Source: Spinacia oleracea (Eukaryota > Streptophyta > Magnoliopsida > Caryophyllales > Amaranthaceae). Taken from it: 64,000 nt of DNA. The notes beneath the pieces were generated by a model, which did no database searches, had not been told where the DNA came from, and saw only the letters and a program-made list of their open reading frames with translations. This document shows, piece by piece, positions 1 to 12,197 of the stretch. A program made the position numbers and the translations under genes. Location of the stretch: positions 6,559,143 to 6,623,142 of the forward strand of contig NC_079491.1 of assembly GCF_020520425.1 (NCBI RefSeq), given 5' to 3'. Within the stretch, counting starts at the first letter, position 1. Each line of letters starts with the position of its first letter.

Positions 1-1880
1 GTGTATTTTTCAAAAATCTAATTTTCATATGATGTACAACTATGAAATTAGAGATATGGCAACGAGCAAACAGCAGAAGAAGATTTCGTTATATTTGATT
101 TTAACAATATTAAGTAATAAGAATAAGGTGAATAGAACAAAGCCTTAATATCTGAAGACAACTGATTTGGAGATTACATTAAGATTAAGAACTAGTATCG
201 GATCATCTGTTGTTGCCATTTTTTGTTTATTGTGGAAAAAATGGATGGAAAGAAGGGGATGTGATCAGGCGGATGAAGATGAGGATTGTTTTGGCTGTTC
301 GATTGGAGGTTGAAAATGTGGATTTGTTCCTCACCCTCTTGGATGTTATCCTATCAATTGGTTTTTAGTCAATGAGATCAGGTTAGGGTGCCCATTTTCT
401 ACTTTTAAATAGTACAAGGAAGTGATTCAGAATATCAGTTATGATTATGACATTCTTACGTAAATGTCAACTGTTTGTGGGGAACTGGGGACCTCAGATA
501 TTTACGGACAAAAAATCATCTTTTTTTATGTCGTTTTAGCATTTACTACTTGTTTATCTTTATTTTTTATATGCATTTTCAGTACATTGTTACATTTTCA
601 TATATAAGTTTGGAAGAGTTTTAAAATTCGGGACAACTTGTAAGTTGTAACACTACTTAATATTATGGTTGGTTACACAGATGGGCTTCTGCAAGAAGAG
701 GGGACATGGCAGTCTTGGGAAAAGTTTCTGTTCCTAAGCCTATAAATTTGCCTAGTCAAAGGTTTTAGTGCTCCCAATCTCATCTTTGAAGTATTTACTT
801 GAACACTTGCTTTTCTGGAGTTCTTATGTTTTTATTCTGAATGGTTAAGGTTGGAGAATCATGGTTTGGACCCCAATGTTGAAATTGTTCCCAAGTAAGT
901 AGTTTTATCTGTATCTACTCGATTATTCCGAAATTTCAATTAGGATTGCCACATTTCCCCTATTTATGGTATTATAGTATTGTTAGATATGTGTTATTGT
1001 GTATTTTTCAAAAATCTAATTTTCATATTTTTTACAAATACTTTAAAGATATATGGCAACGAGCAAATAGCAGCAGAAGATTTGGTTATGTTTGATTTCT
1101 AAAATAATAAGTAATAAGAATAAGGTGAACAGAACAAAGCCTTAATAGCTGAAAGACAAAAACTACATTAAGATTAAGAACAAAGCCTTAATAGCTGAAA
1201 GGCAATCTGTTGTTGCCATTTTTTGTTTATTGTGGAAAAAATGGATGGAAAGACGGGTATGAGATCAGACGGATGGAGATGAGGATTGTTTTGGCTGTTC
1301 GATTGGAGGCGGAAAATGTGGATTTGACCCTCACCCTCTTGGCTGTTATCCTATCAATTGGTTTTTTACTTAATGAGATCAGATTAGGGTGCCCATTGTC
1401 TAGTTTTAAATAGTACAAGGTAGTGTATCAGAATATCGATTCTAATTATGACATTCTTAAGTTAAATGTCAACTGTTTGTAGGGACCTGAGATATTTACG
1501 GACAAAAAATCATCTTTTTTTATGTCGTTTTAGCATTTACTACTTGTTTATCTTTATTTTTTATATGCATTTTCAGTACATTGTTAAATTTCCATATATA
1601 GTTTGGAAAAAATTTAAAATTTGGGACAACTTATAACACTACTCATTATTATGGTTGATTACGCAGATGGGCTTCTGCAAGAAGAGAGGGCATGACAGTC
1701 TTGGGAAAAGTTTCTGTTCCTAAGCCTGTAAATTTGCCTAGTCAAAGGTTTTTGTGCTCCTGATCTCATCTTTGAAGTATTTACTTGAACACTTGCTTTT
1801 CTGGAGTTTATGTTTTTATTTGAAATGGTTAAGCTTGGAGAATCATGGCCTGGACCCCAATGTTGAAATTGTTCCCAAGT
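1..1880 (+). repeat. Tandem duplication of the MOS1-like intron 1 / exon 2 / exon 3 block (copies A and B)
   Basis: Positions 1-968 (copy A, cut by the window edge) and about 969-1880 (copy B) are the same block repeated head to tail. Each holds the end of an intron, an 81-nt exon, a short intron and a 45-nt exon. The same block occurs once in the downstream MOS1 gene at about 33,460-34,380, including shared intron landmarks, so this is a local genomic duplication and not a retrocopy. The join lies near 968, where copy A's intron 3 runs straight into the intron 1 sequence of copy B. Confidence 0.85.
681..894 (+). pseudogene. Extra copy of MOS1-like coding exons 2 and 3 (copy A)
   Basis: Two exons, 681-761 and 850-894, encode the conserved N-terminal MOS1 segment (RWASARRG, then VLGKV, PKPINLPSQ, then LENHGLDPN and EIVPK). 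Splice acceptor CAG and donor GT are present for each. Together the exons are 126 nt, exactly 42 codons, and both outer junctions have the same phase. Splicing them in before copy B would therefore keep the frame and double this motif. Whether they are spliced in, skipped or inert cannot be seen from DNA. No exon 4 follows copy A before copy B begins. Confidence 0.7.
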
Positions 1881-4800
1881 AGTTTTATCTGTATCTACTC
1901 GATTATTCCGAAATTTCAATTAGGATTGCCGCATTCCCCTATTTTCTATTTTTTTAATGTAAATTTTAGTAATGGGTCTGAAGGAGCATTTCGTTGCATT
2001 GATTCCAGGAGCACACTTAGTTGGGGGAGTCGACCATCATCTTCTGGGTCAAATGCATGGGGTACATCGGCGCTGTCACCAACTACTGATGGTAGTAGGC
2101 CATCAACTGCTGGCAGTGACAGAGCTCATGATTCTAATGGCAATACCTGGGGTTCAAGTTCAAGGCCGTCATCATCCTCAGGGGTTTTGGCTTCCAACCA
2201 TGCTTCATCAATATCTTTACGCCCTTACAGTGCTGATACCAGACCTGGTAGCTCGCACTTATCACGGTTTGCTGAACCTGCACTTGAAGGTCCCGGGGTC
2301 TGGGGTACAAACTCGGCTTCAGAACGAGTGGTATGTTCATCAAACAAATTGTCAAATGTGAATTGTATGTCTTTTGATTAGCGCATATTAGGACATTACA
2401 GTATAATGATGGCATTATATTTTCCCTTTTGGCGCTATAGATGCTCTAAAAATTAGAATGTTCTTGCAGTAGCTGATTTTTGTTTCCAATGCTGATATGT
2501 ATTCAGGGAGTTGCATCCTCTGCAAACGGAGAGTTCTCCTTGACTTCTGGAGATTTTCAGACGCTTGGTTCAGAGAAAGACGAATCTAACATGGACATGG
2601 AGCCTTTAGGTGCTTATGCTTGCTTGTAGATTTTTGCCCTCAATCATTCTTTTGAATATAGCAACCTTACTCTACCCTCTATTGCTTCTAGGAAAGGGTT
2701 TTAGGTTTGGCTCCTTGTTTTGTTCATCCATTTTTGTTTTCACATGAAGATTTTTTTTTAAAAGTGAAGCAATTGCCGATCAGGATGGTGGGTGTATCCT
2801 GATGTTTTGCATCTTGTATGGTATTCTAAAATACTGAAAACTATTTGCATTTTGTGTTCAACACTAAACCATTTAGGCTGGGCTGTTGGCAGGTGATTAC
2901 GAACTATTTCCTTAGTTACCTTTTCTTCACAGCTCTTATGCAGCATGTGGTTGGTGCAAAAGCATCCTTAAGTTGCTTAACTTGCTTTCTCGAAAATGTA
3001 GTTTTGATGGTTGTTTTCCTTGCATGATCTTTTAAGATACTGGCCTTTTTAAAGGTTTTTTTTTTATATATATATATATTTTTTTTATCAGTAGACCTGC
3101 CTTCTGCTTCAAGGTTACTTACAATTTTGATCACTGTTTTGCCTCATCTGCAGCTTACTCATTTTGTGATTTTATATCATGTGACAGATCGTGCTTCTCA
3201 TGGACGTCCTGGTTCCTCAGGTGGAATGAGAACCATGACAGATGGTAGAGGAATTGCACATGGTGGTTAGTCCATCTGCTGCTTATAAGTTACTTCTTTT
3301 GCTGGCTGATGTTATGTTTCTATTTCTTCTGCTCTTTCTTACCATTCTTTTGACTTCTCTCTCATCTCAGACGATATTTCCAGAAACTCAGATGTCAAAG
3401 GTAATTCTTGGAGGAATGATGGTCCTCCATTTGTTGAAGATGGGCCTCGGCCTAACATGGAAAGATGGCACGGAGATCCTTACCTGTATCCTAATTATGA
3501 ATCTTGGCGTGGTGCCCCACCAGTTAACCCTCCCGGAGGAGGTTGGTATAGAGGCCCCCCTGGTCCTCCTCCTTATGGTGGCCCTGTACCTCCTGGCGGC
3601 TTTCCTGTGGAGCCGTTTTCCTATTATCACCCTCAGGTTCCTGCTCATGGTCTAGCCAGCTCTCAGCCAATGCCCCCAGGTGCTGGTCATCCTGGTATGC
3701 CTATGAGGCCTGGGTTTTATCCCAGCCCTGTTCATTACGATGGGTATTACAGACCCCCGATGGGATTTTGTAATCCCAATGAACGAGATTCGCCATTCAT
3801 GGGAATGCCAGCTGGACCTCCTATTTATAACAGACATGCAAATCAGAATGCTCCTGATCAAAACAATGGCCATCCTAGAGCACGGGAAGGTAGAGGGCAT
3901 GAACAAGTAGTGTCTGGTCATCCACATGAATCCCGTGGACACTTCAAAGTCTTAGGGCATCCAAATGATAGCTGGAGTCAAAACGAGGAAGAGAAGTGGG
4001 GCCATAGAGGGACTATCACTCGCGAGAATGGGATTTTATCCAAGGCACCGGTGCAGGAAAATGCCTGGGAAGATGATTACAAGAAGGATGACGGTGTTCA
4101 ATATGGAAAAAGTGCAACCAAAGAAGTTGCTTCTCGTTTTGATAATAAGTTTGCCTCTAACCCTTCTAGTGGGAAGTTCCCTGAACGTTTGAGCAATATA
4201 GATGAAACTCAGATAAGTCCTACCATGGAGAATGTAGTTTCTCCCAAAGATCATTCTTTAATACAGAAGATAGAAGGTTTAAATGCTAATACATGTTCTA
4301 GTAGACGAAAAGAGGAGGGTTTTCATAGGGTGGGGCCAAATGACAGGGTGCAAGTGATCAATGCCAAGGATTATCGATCAGCAAATGAAACTAATTCTGA
4401 TGTTGTTCTGGAACACCATCATCCCACTGGAGTCCGTGTCCCTCTTTCACGTAGTGAAGATGTTTCGGCAGCTGATAGAAGTCGTGAATCATCAGATTCC
4501 CCCAGGTTTTGCTGCGCTTAGTATGCTTTGCTATATTTGAGTATTTTTTTTCGCTTGTCTGATATTCAGATTCACAGGAGATCTGTACGTGGACCACAAA
4601 GTAGAGGAGATTCTCATTCAAAGGGAGGGTTTCATGGGCAGGATGCTGATGTATGGGGAAAGAAATCAGATTTTCCATCTCTGCAAGCTGCTTCCAGATC
4701 AGTTGCTAACAATCAAGTTGGACAACACAATGCAGCTGTACAGACTGATAAACCATCAAGGACAAATGTTAAGGCGAAAGGTGATGGGGAATCTAATGTG

Positions 4801-7800
4801 TCCAGTATTGATCCTAGTGATATGCAGGTGTGTGTTAGTGTTTGAATTCATATCTTAGTTTTAATATCTTCCAAACTGTAAAGTTCCAATCTGCTCGTAA
4901 TTTGTGTTCTCAGCGTGCTAAAATGAGAGAGATAGCAAAGCAACGCGCAATCCAGTTACAAAAGGAAGAGGAAGAGCGGGTTAGAGAACAGAAGGCAAAG
5001 GCACTTGCTAAACTTGAAGAACTGAATAGGCGTAGTGCTACTGCTAACAAGGGTGTGGAAAATCCAAATCAGAGAGAACCTATCCCACCACCTGGCGATG
5101 TTCCAAAGAAGCAAGATGTTTCTAGCAATCAGTCTGGTTCAAGTGTGGATGCCAATCACGGCACTGGGTCATTCTCAGCTTCTCCTAATAATGTCCCTCA
5201 GATTAATGAAAGAAGTGCTAGTAAAATCATGGATTCTGTTGTATCTTCAAGTCACCTGGTTGCTGAGACCAAGAGAAGTTCTTATCAGGAGGCTAAAATG
5301 AGAGAGATAGCAAAGCCATGCGAAATCCAGTTACAAAAGGAAGAGGAAGAGCAGGTTAGAGAACATAAGGCAAAGGCACTTGCTAAACTCGAAGAACTGA
5401 ATAAGCGTAGTGCTAACCACGGTGTGGAAAATCCAAATCAGAGAGAACCTATCCCACCACCTGGTGATGTTCCGAAGAAGCAAGATGTTTCTAGAAATCA
5501 GTCTGATTCAAGTGTGGATGCCAATCACGGCACTGGGTCGAGCTCAGCTTCTCCTAATAATGTCGCTCAGATTAATGAAAGAAGTGCTAGTAAGATCACG
5601 GATTCTGCTGTATCTTCAAGTCATCTGGTTGCTGAGGCCAAGAGAAGTGCTTATCAGGAGGCTAAAATGAGAGAGATAGCAAAGCAACGTGCAAACCAGT
5701 TACAAAAGGAAGAGGAAGAGCAGGTTAGAGAACAGAAGGCAAAGGCTCTTGCTAAACTCGAAGAACTGAATAGGCGTAGTGCTAACCAGAGTGTGGAAAA
5801 TCCAAATCAGAGAGAACCTATCCCACCACCTGGCGATGTTCCAAAGAAGGACGATGTTTCTAGAAATCAGTCTGATTCAAGCGTGGATGCCAATCACTGC
5901 ACTGGGTCAAGCTCAGCTTCTCCTAATAATGTCGCTCAGATTAATGAAAGAAGTGCTAGTAAAATCATGGATTCTGCTGTGTCTTCAAGTCACCTGGTTG
6001 CTGAGACCAAGAGAAGTGCTTATCACGAGGCTTCCTTTTCGTCACAGAATCAATTGCCAACAGCTGATATTAATGTTGATGATGATGCTAGTCACAGAAC
6101 TGCACCTCAAGTTTGTGAAGTCTCTAAGCAGGAGCAAGGAGGTAAAAAACAAAGGCAAAGTGTTCCTCCAGAAAAGAACTCTGTACAAGATACAATTCCT
6201 GCTGGTAGAACAGATGTCTTGATGGATCTGAAGGTTGCAAGTACCACCCGAGAAGTTACTGGTAGTTTTGTTGATTCAGGGGTTGGAAAAGAGCAGGCTG
6301 AATCACCTTTTACTGCTGATTCGCCTGTTCAAAAGAAGAAGATCCACAAGACTTGGAAGAACATACACAAGGTTGAGGAGTCATCAACAGCTGTTTCTTC
6401 ACCGGTAACTCAACCGGAGGATTCGAATCTTGCTCAAGCTATCCCCAAAAGTGCAGAGCAGAGTTGTTCCAGCTTGCCTGTTAATTCCTTATCCATGCAG
6501 TTGTCAGCTGATCCTAAAGATGTTACTCAGTCCTCAGAAAACCCCTCTTCGTTATCTCGTGAAGATACTCATGCTAGAGTTAATAGTGCCTGGAAAGCTC
6601 AACAGTCTCGTAAGCCTTTGTTGAATAATAGGGCATCAGAAAGCCGTGTTGGGCCTTCATCATCTCATTCTTCTATTAATGTAAAGGATTCTAGTAGGCC
6701 AACAGCACAAAGCCAATTCCCAGGTGGCAGAGGGAGGAGATTTGCATTCACTGCTACAAATCCTTGTGCTAGGTCGTCTTCTTTTCCAAATGAGGCATCT
6801 CGTTCAGATACCAATGGATTTCAGAGGAAGCCACGGCGTGGTCCACAGAGGTTAGAATTCCGCGTGCGTCAGACTGCTGATGAGAAGCAATCTTCTGCAT
6901 TGCCTTCTTCCAGTTATTCTGGACTGGATGCCAAGTTGAATTGTGTAGGGAAGGGTAACACGACACTGCCGGAAAGTGGGTTGAATAATTACTCAGCGTC
7001 TGGTAAACCAAAACAATCAGTTGATTCAGAGATTTCAGTCTCAGCTCAAATTCAGGAGACTGGTTCTGGGACCAAAGTAGACAAGACGGCCCTTAACGAA
7101 ACAGCAGCAACCAGTGGGATACACACTTCACAGCGTGGTGCTGGAAGCTTGAAAAGAAACATTGATTCAGAAGATGATGTTGATGCTCCCCTACAAAGCG
7201 GTATCGTGCGCATCTTTAAGCAACCTGGTATTGAAGCCCCTAGTGATGAAGATGACTTTATTGAAGTCAGGTCAAAGAGGCAAATGCTTAATGATCGACG
7301 TGAACAGAGAGAAAAGGAAATCAAGGAAAAGTCAAGCAACATGAGAAAGGTTCACTCCTTTTATTGTTTTGGATGATGAAAATTTTATTTATTTTCCTGT
7401 AATCATGTACTTACTCTCTGAGTCTCTGTTATACTTCAGGCTCAGCGAAAATCTCGGCCAGCAGCGCAAGTCACTGCTTCTGCCACTGCCAGAAGCACAA
7501 ACATTGCCAGAAGCACAAACAGAACTGCTGCACCATTGAACGCACAAGCAACAAAGAATTCTCACTCAGTTGTCACATCAGAAAGAGGGTTGTTAAACAA
7601 TGATGTATCTGCAACATTGAATGGTGTTGGATCCCAATCATTAGCTCCAATTGGAACTCCTCCTATAGGCGCTGATTGTCAGACTGATGGCGAAGCCCAA
7701 ACTGTGAAGTAAGCACTACTTGAGGGTCAATATTCCCTGTATACATAAGGTTTTCTCAGCTTGCTAACTCACTAACTATTAATTGTTTTCAGTTTACCAC

Positions 7801-10800
7801 AAACAAGTTCCTATTTAGATAGTGGGAAAACTGTTGGAACCGATGTTCCTGACCCGGCTTTTGATGCTCAAAGGAAGGTTGTTGATGGAGTTCAGTCATC
7901 TATTGGTTCTTGGGGTGGTCCAAGCATTAATCAGCCGGTATGCATCAGTTATAATTTTCTACGCTTGCTAGCCTTGCTTCATTTTTTCCGTGCTTATCTA
8001 CCCTGATCCCAAAATCATTTCTCATTACAATGTGGATTAATACAATAATACATATACCCCAATCTTGACTAGTCTTTCTAGCCCTGAGAGTAAATAGAGG
8101 CTATGTTTTATATAATTCCTAGGTTGGATAAGCTGTTGTCAACAATCTTAATCCTGCTTTTGATTTTGCTTTTAATAGAATTGAGAATAGTAAGCCGTGG
8201 GAACTTATTTTTGCCTATGAAATATATTTATAAGGACTGTAGGAATCACTAGATAGATGATCGTTTTTCCCCGATTTAGTTTTGGCAGTGTTCTAAGGAT
8301 TTAAACTTTTAGTTCAGCTTTCTGTTAGGTGGAACTTGGCTGCAATATTTCCATTCTTACTGATCATGGAAACTTGAACTTATTAACTACCGAGTATCGC
8401 TTTTTGTATTCATTGAATTTGTAAGATTGTTGAGTTGTTTATTGACTATGTAGGTTATGGCCTTGACACAGGCTCAACTTGAGGAGGCTATGAAACCTGG
8501 CCATTTCGATACACATGTAATAACTTTTGGTGACCGTGGTAGTTCAGTAAATGACCCAGGCATGCCATCATCATCTGTCCTTGCCAAAGATGGCCCATTT
8601 TCTTCAGCAACTAATCCAATTAATTCTCTCCTTGCTGGGGAAAAAATACAATTTGGTAAGTATGTCAGCCATGAAAGTTAACCCATGTTGAGTATTAACT
8701 ATCTTCTAAATGGTTCTTCTTGCTGCTCTGTAGGTGCAATCACATTCACATCTCCAACAATTTTTCCTCCTAGCACACATGTTTCACATATCATTAGGCC
8801 TCCTGCTTCTCTCCCGTTGGATGTTCAAAGTCCCCAAACTATGTCTGCATCGCAGAATAATTGTGATGTTCTTTTTGAGAAAGAGAAGCATCCTAATGAG
8901 TCTTGCTCGCCTTCAGAGGATTGTGAAGCTGAAGCAGCAGCTTCAGCTGTTGCTGTTGCTGTTGCTGCTATCAGCAACGATGAAGTTGTTGGGAACGGGA
9001 TTGGTAGCTGTTCAACTGCCATTTCCGTTCCCCAAAGCTTTGGTGGTGCTAACATAAACAGGATTGTGACAGGTATTAGAACTTATCTTTTGTTTACTTG
9101 GCTGTTACATTGGATAGTGCTATCACCCGTGTTCACAATTTGTTTTCTTGGGATTTCATAGGCATCTCCGGTGATCAGCATGCAGCGAGTCAATCAAAAT
9201 CAAAGGCTGAAGAGACTTTGAGTGTATCTCTCCCTGCGGATCTATCAGTGGAGACACCACCGATCTCAATATGGCTACCTTTACCTAGTCCGCACGGTTC
9301 TTCCAGCCACATGCTTTCACCATTTCCTGGTGGTCCAGCTTCTCATTTCCCATATTATGATATGAATCCTATGATGGGGGGTCCTGTCTTTGCCTTTGGC
9401 CCCCACGAGGAGTCTGCTCAAGCACAATCACAGAAGAGCAGTGCACAGAAGAGCAGTGCATCTAGTTCGGGGCCGTTGGGAACTTGGCAACAATGCCACA
9501 CTGGTGTAGATTCATTCTATGGTACTCCTGCAGGATTCACAGCCCCTTTCATCAGCCCTCCTGGAAGTATCCCCGGGGTACAAGGCCCTCCACATATGGT
9601 GGTTTATAATCATTTCGCTCCCGTTGGGCAATTTGGGCAAGTTGGCTTGAGTTACATGGGAACTACCTACATCCCCTCTGGGAAACAGCCAGATTGGAAG
9701 CGTAATTCTGCAACTGTCCTGGGTTGCAGTGAGGGTGAAATGAATAATACGAATTTAGTCCCTGTGCAGCCCAACGCTCCCAATATACCAGCTCAGGTTC
9801 AACATTTGGCTCCTGGATCTCCACTGCTATCAATGGCATCGCCTTTGGCCATGTTCGAATTGTCACCTTTTCAGGTATCTTGATATAGTTTAGTTTAGGG
9901 CTCCTTTTGGTTTGGTGTAAAACTTTTTCACTGAAAAACGATTTCCATGAAAACACAATTCCAAACTAGTTTTCCTTTGTTTGGTAAAGAGGAAAAGTGG
10001 TTTCCCCTTCCTTTTAAATGGAAAAGGTTTTTCCACCTTTTGAGTGAGTTATGGAAAATTGTTTTTCATCCCTTGCCAAACCAAACAACGTAAAATGATT
10101 AGAGAGGGAAAATCGTTTTCCATGAAAACTCTTACACCAAACCAAACACTCCTTACATGAACAATCTTAGTGCAGATTCTTTCTCATTTTTTGTCTTCAG
10201 TGTTGAAAGTCTGTTATACATACCTTCTATGCCAGGGGGATGAGCACTAAAGGCATCCTTTGGTTATCACCAGAGATCAGGATGTCTCGAGTTCATGAGC
10301 AGCACCCCTATTTTTTTTAGGGGGCGGGGGGGAGGGTGTTATTATCTTGTATATGGTATTGCTCAATTTCTTACAATTAATTGTTGGTATTTTAAAATTT
10401 TGCAGTCCTCACCTGATGTCTCTGTCCACCCTCACTGGCCTCATGTTCAACCGTCTGTTCAAACAGTTCCACAATCCATGCCATTGCAGCAGCAACCTGA
10501 GGGTGTTCACACAGTTCCACAATCCATGCCGTTGCAGCAGCAACCTGAGAGTGCAGTACCATCTCAATCAAGTCATGGATCCACTGATCACCATTTATTA
10601 AACACAAATGGCTTCTCTAAGCCCCAAATATCGTCATCACTTGAAGATTGTCGATCTTTTGCTAATGCTGCTGCAACCCAACTCCCTAATGAACTTGGTT
10701 TGTTAAATCAACCGATTTCCAATGGTTCTGAAGCTTCGGCTCTTCCTGTGGGGAGCAATAGCCGATCCCGGGACTCTGTAGAGGTTGATGCTTCTGCCGA

Positions 10801-11107
10801 AAGCTCGAGAAGCAAAAGGACTCCACATGTTGCCATTTCTGCCCCTAACAAGGCCCAGGCCCAGGCCCAATCAACTAGACAAAAGAATACATCAGCGCAA
10901 CAGCAGAATCATCACCATCACCATCACCAGAGAGGGGGAGGTCAGAAAAATGGTTATGGGGCAGAGTGGTCCAATCGTAAAATGGGATTCCATGGGAGGA
11001 ACCACCCTTCAGGAGGAGATAGAGGCTTTCCTCCTGCGAAGGTCAAGCAGATTTATGTTGCCAAGCAAAATAATAGCAGCGGAACTGGAACTGGTTCTGC
11101 TGTATAA
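1667..11107 (+). CDS. Chimeric BAT2-family protein: MOS1-type N-terminal half fused to At3g50370-type C-terminal half (5' end outside window)
   Basis: Exons: 1667-1747, 1834-1878, 2009-2330, 2507-2609, 3188-3265, 3371-4505, 4578-4827, 4914-7349, 7440-7708, 7793-7937, 8454-8655, 8734-9072, 9162-9874, 10406-11107. Every GT-AG junction keeps phase and the frame ends at TAA 11105-11107. With a 32-nt first exon like its sister's the protein would be about 2,283 residues. Up to about 6,616 it parallels the MOS1 gene at 31-40 kb: BAT2-type N terminus, Pro/Gly-rich region, charged helix starting AKMREIAKQR. After that nothing matches the sister. The tail carries motifs I know from the second plant BAT2-like family: DEDDFIEVRSKRQMLNDRRE, VMALTQAQLEEAMKP, GPPHMVVYNHFAPVGQ, MKQIYVAK-like end. 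Compared with MOS1 it lacks 17 residues in exon 4 and 26 in exon 7. MOS1 regulates transcription of immune receptor genes in Arabidopsis; the role of this fusion is unknown. Exon 1 must lie left of the window. Confidence 0.85.
4917..6028 (+). repeat. Threefold in-frame repeat of a coiled-coil/Ser-rich module inside the chimeric gene
   Basis: A module that starts at codons for AKMREIAK is present three times, at 4917, 5292 and 5661. Spacing is 375 and 369 bp, both multiples of three. Each unit encodes a Glu/Lys/Arg-rich helix followed by a polar stretch with NPNQREPIPPPGDVPKK and SSHLVAE. The MOS1 sister has the module once (from 37550). Units 2 and 3 are closer in length to each other than to unit 1, which has two extra residues, suggesting stepwise unequal crossover. 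Confidence 0.95.
6612..6625 (+). other. Fusion breakpoint between MOS1-type and second BAT2-like-family sequence
   Basis: Up to the codons for SRKP (about 6608-6617) the DNA aligns with the MOS1 sister at about 38,496-38,507. Immediately after, this copy reads LLNNRASESR while the sister reads RNSQSNKSSE, and similarity does not return. The switch falls in the middle of a 2,436-nt exon, needs no new splice site, and keeps the frame. Confidence 0.8.
9898..10152. mobile_element. MITE (PIF/Harbinger-like) in the chimeric gene's last intron
   Basis: A 255 bp insertion begins GGGCTCCTTTTGGTTTGGTG and ends with an inverted version (CACCAAACCAAACACTCC). Subterminal inverted similarity continues (AAAACGATTTCC versus GGAAAATCGTTTT). 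It is flanked by TTA at 9895-9897 and 10153-10155. A 3-bp TTA duplication and G-rich ends fit the Tourist/Harbinger type. It lies within the intron 9875-10405 and does not touch its splice sites. Confidence 0.75.
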
Positions 11108-12197
11108 ACAGGTGGTGAAGAGTGAAGACAGTTGCCTTGTATCCAAAACCTCAATGGTTGAACCAGAGGGCTAGTCATTACATCGAAGCAATTTGCTTGA
11201 CAAAGTCGAAGATATTGCCATTTTAGGTGGTTTTAGAAGTACGTAGCTCTGTCATCCTTTTCTATGCCCTTTTAATTTAACCTAGGGCTGTAAAAGTGAT
11301 GATTTAGTGGCAATTTCTATACAACAAAGGAGAGTGGAGAACCAAGTGAAGTGTAATTGGGATTTAGATTCGATATTATAGGGAAAAATATTGTTTATTT
11401 TAGGGATTAATTGGGGATTTATGTATTGGTATTGTCTCGAATTATAGCGTCGATGTATGGATGTGTTGAAGCTCATTTTTGGCTAGTGATTATGGGGTAG
11501 AAGTCATTTCTTCAAGTCTTGCATTGTACTAGTTTTTTTTTCCCCTTTTTTTTGGCATAGCACACCCCTGTGCTTGTTTCTGTTATACCTCCTAGTCCTC
11601 TGTTTTCCATTGTTGTTACTTGTACTGTTAGTAGTATCTGCATTTTCAATCTGGGAATAGGCTTGAAGACGTGGCGGATGTCGGGGGGACCACCTGTTGC
11701 TTGAAAACTAAATGGGAACCTTCACCGCCACCTTTGTCGGTGGTTCTTGGCCTCCTTCACCGCCGCCGTTGCCGGAAATGACTTGATTAAGAGAGGATAC
11801 AGTGATGCTCATTTCTTCCTGTGAATCCAACTGCCAACTTTCTGGTCTTTGATTATTGTACAAGTAATTTCCTGCTTCCATAATTTTTTTTTGGATTTTG
11901 ACTTTTTTTTTTTTAATATAAATTGTATTTCAAGGTAATGCATTCATAGTTTCATACTATTTGGTATGGAATAATGTTTCACCATAACTGACCTAAGGTG
12001 TCAACAGTTTTCAAGGCTATACCGCAATAATGTGTTTTATTGCACTCGATGTTTTATAACTAGCCTTCCTGATTTTCTACTACCAACTTATTGTGATTGT
12101 TTTGTGAGTTAAACCATATAGGTTAGGATTTTAGGTGGTCAGTATGAGGATTATGATCGCATGATTCAAATAGTCTTTTATAAGGGAATATTTTGTA
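11108..12197. other. 3' untranslated and intergenic stretch after the chimeric gene
   Basis: Begins with the probable 3' UTR of the chimeric gene. T-rich sequence around 11530-11560 and AT-rich sequence follow. A GC-richer patch at about 11,660-11,790 (repeated CACCGCC) has no open frame I could assign. I see no gene here. The stretch ends at the T-run marking the LINE's poly(A) tail. Confidence 0.6.

Noticed and set aside
5035-5301. Leu/Ile-rich frames repeated at 5035, 5410, 5779 and 37668
   Set aside because: They are alternative-frame shadows of the repeated BAT2-family coding module.
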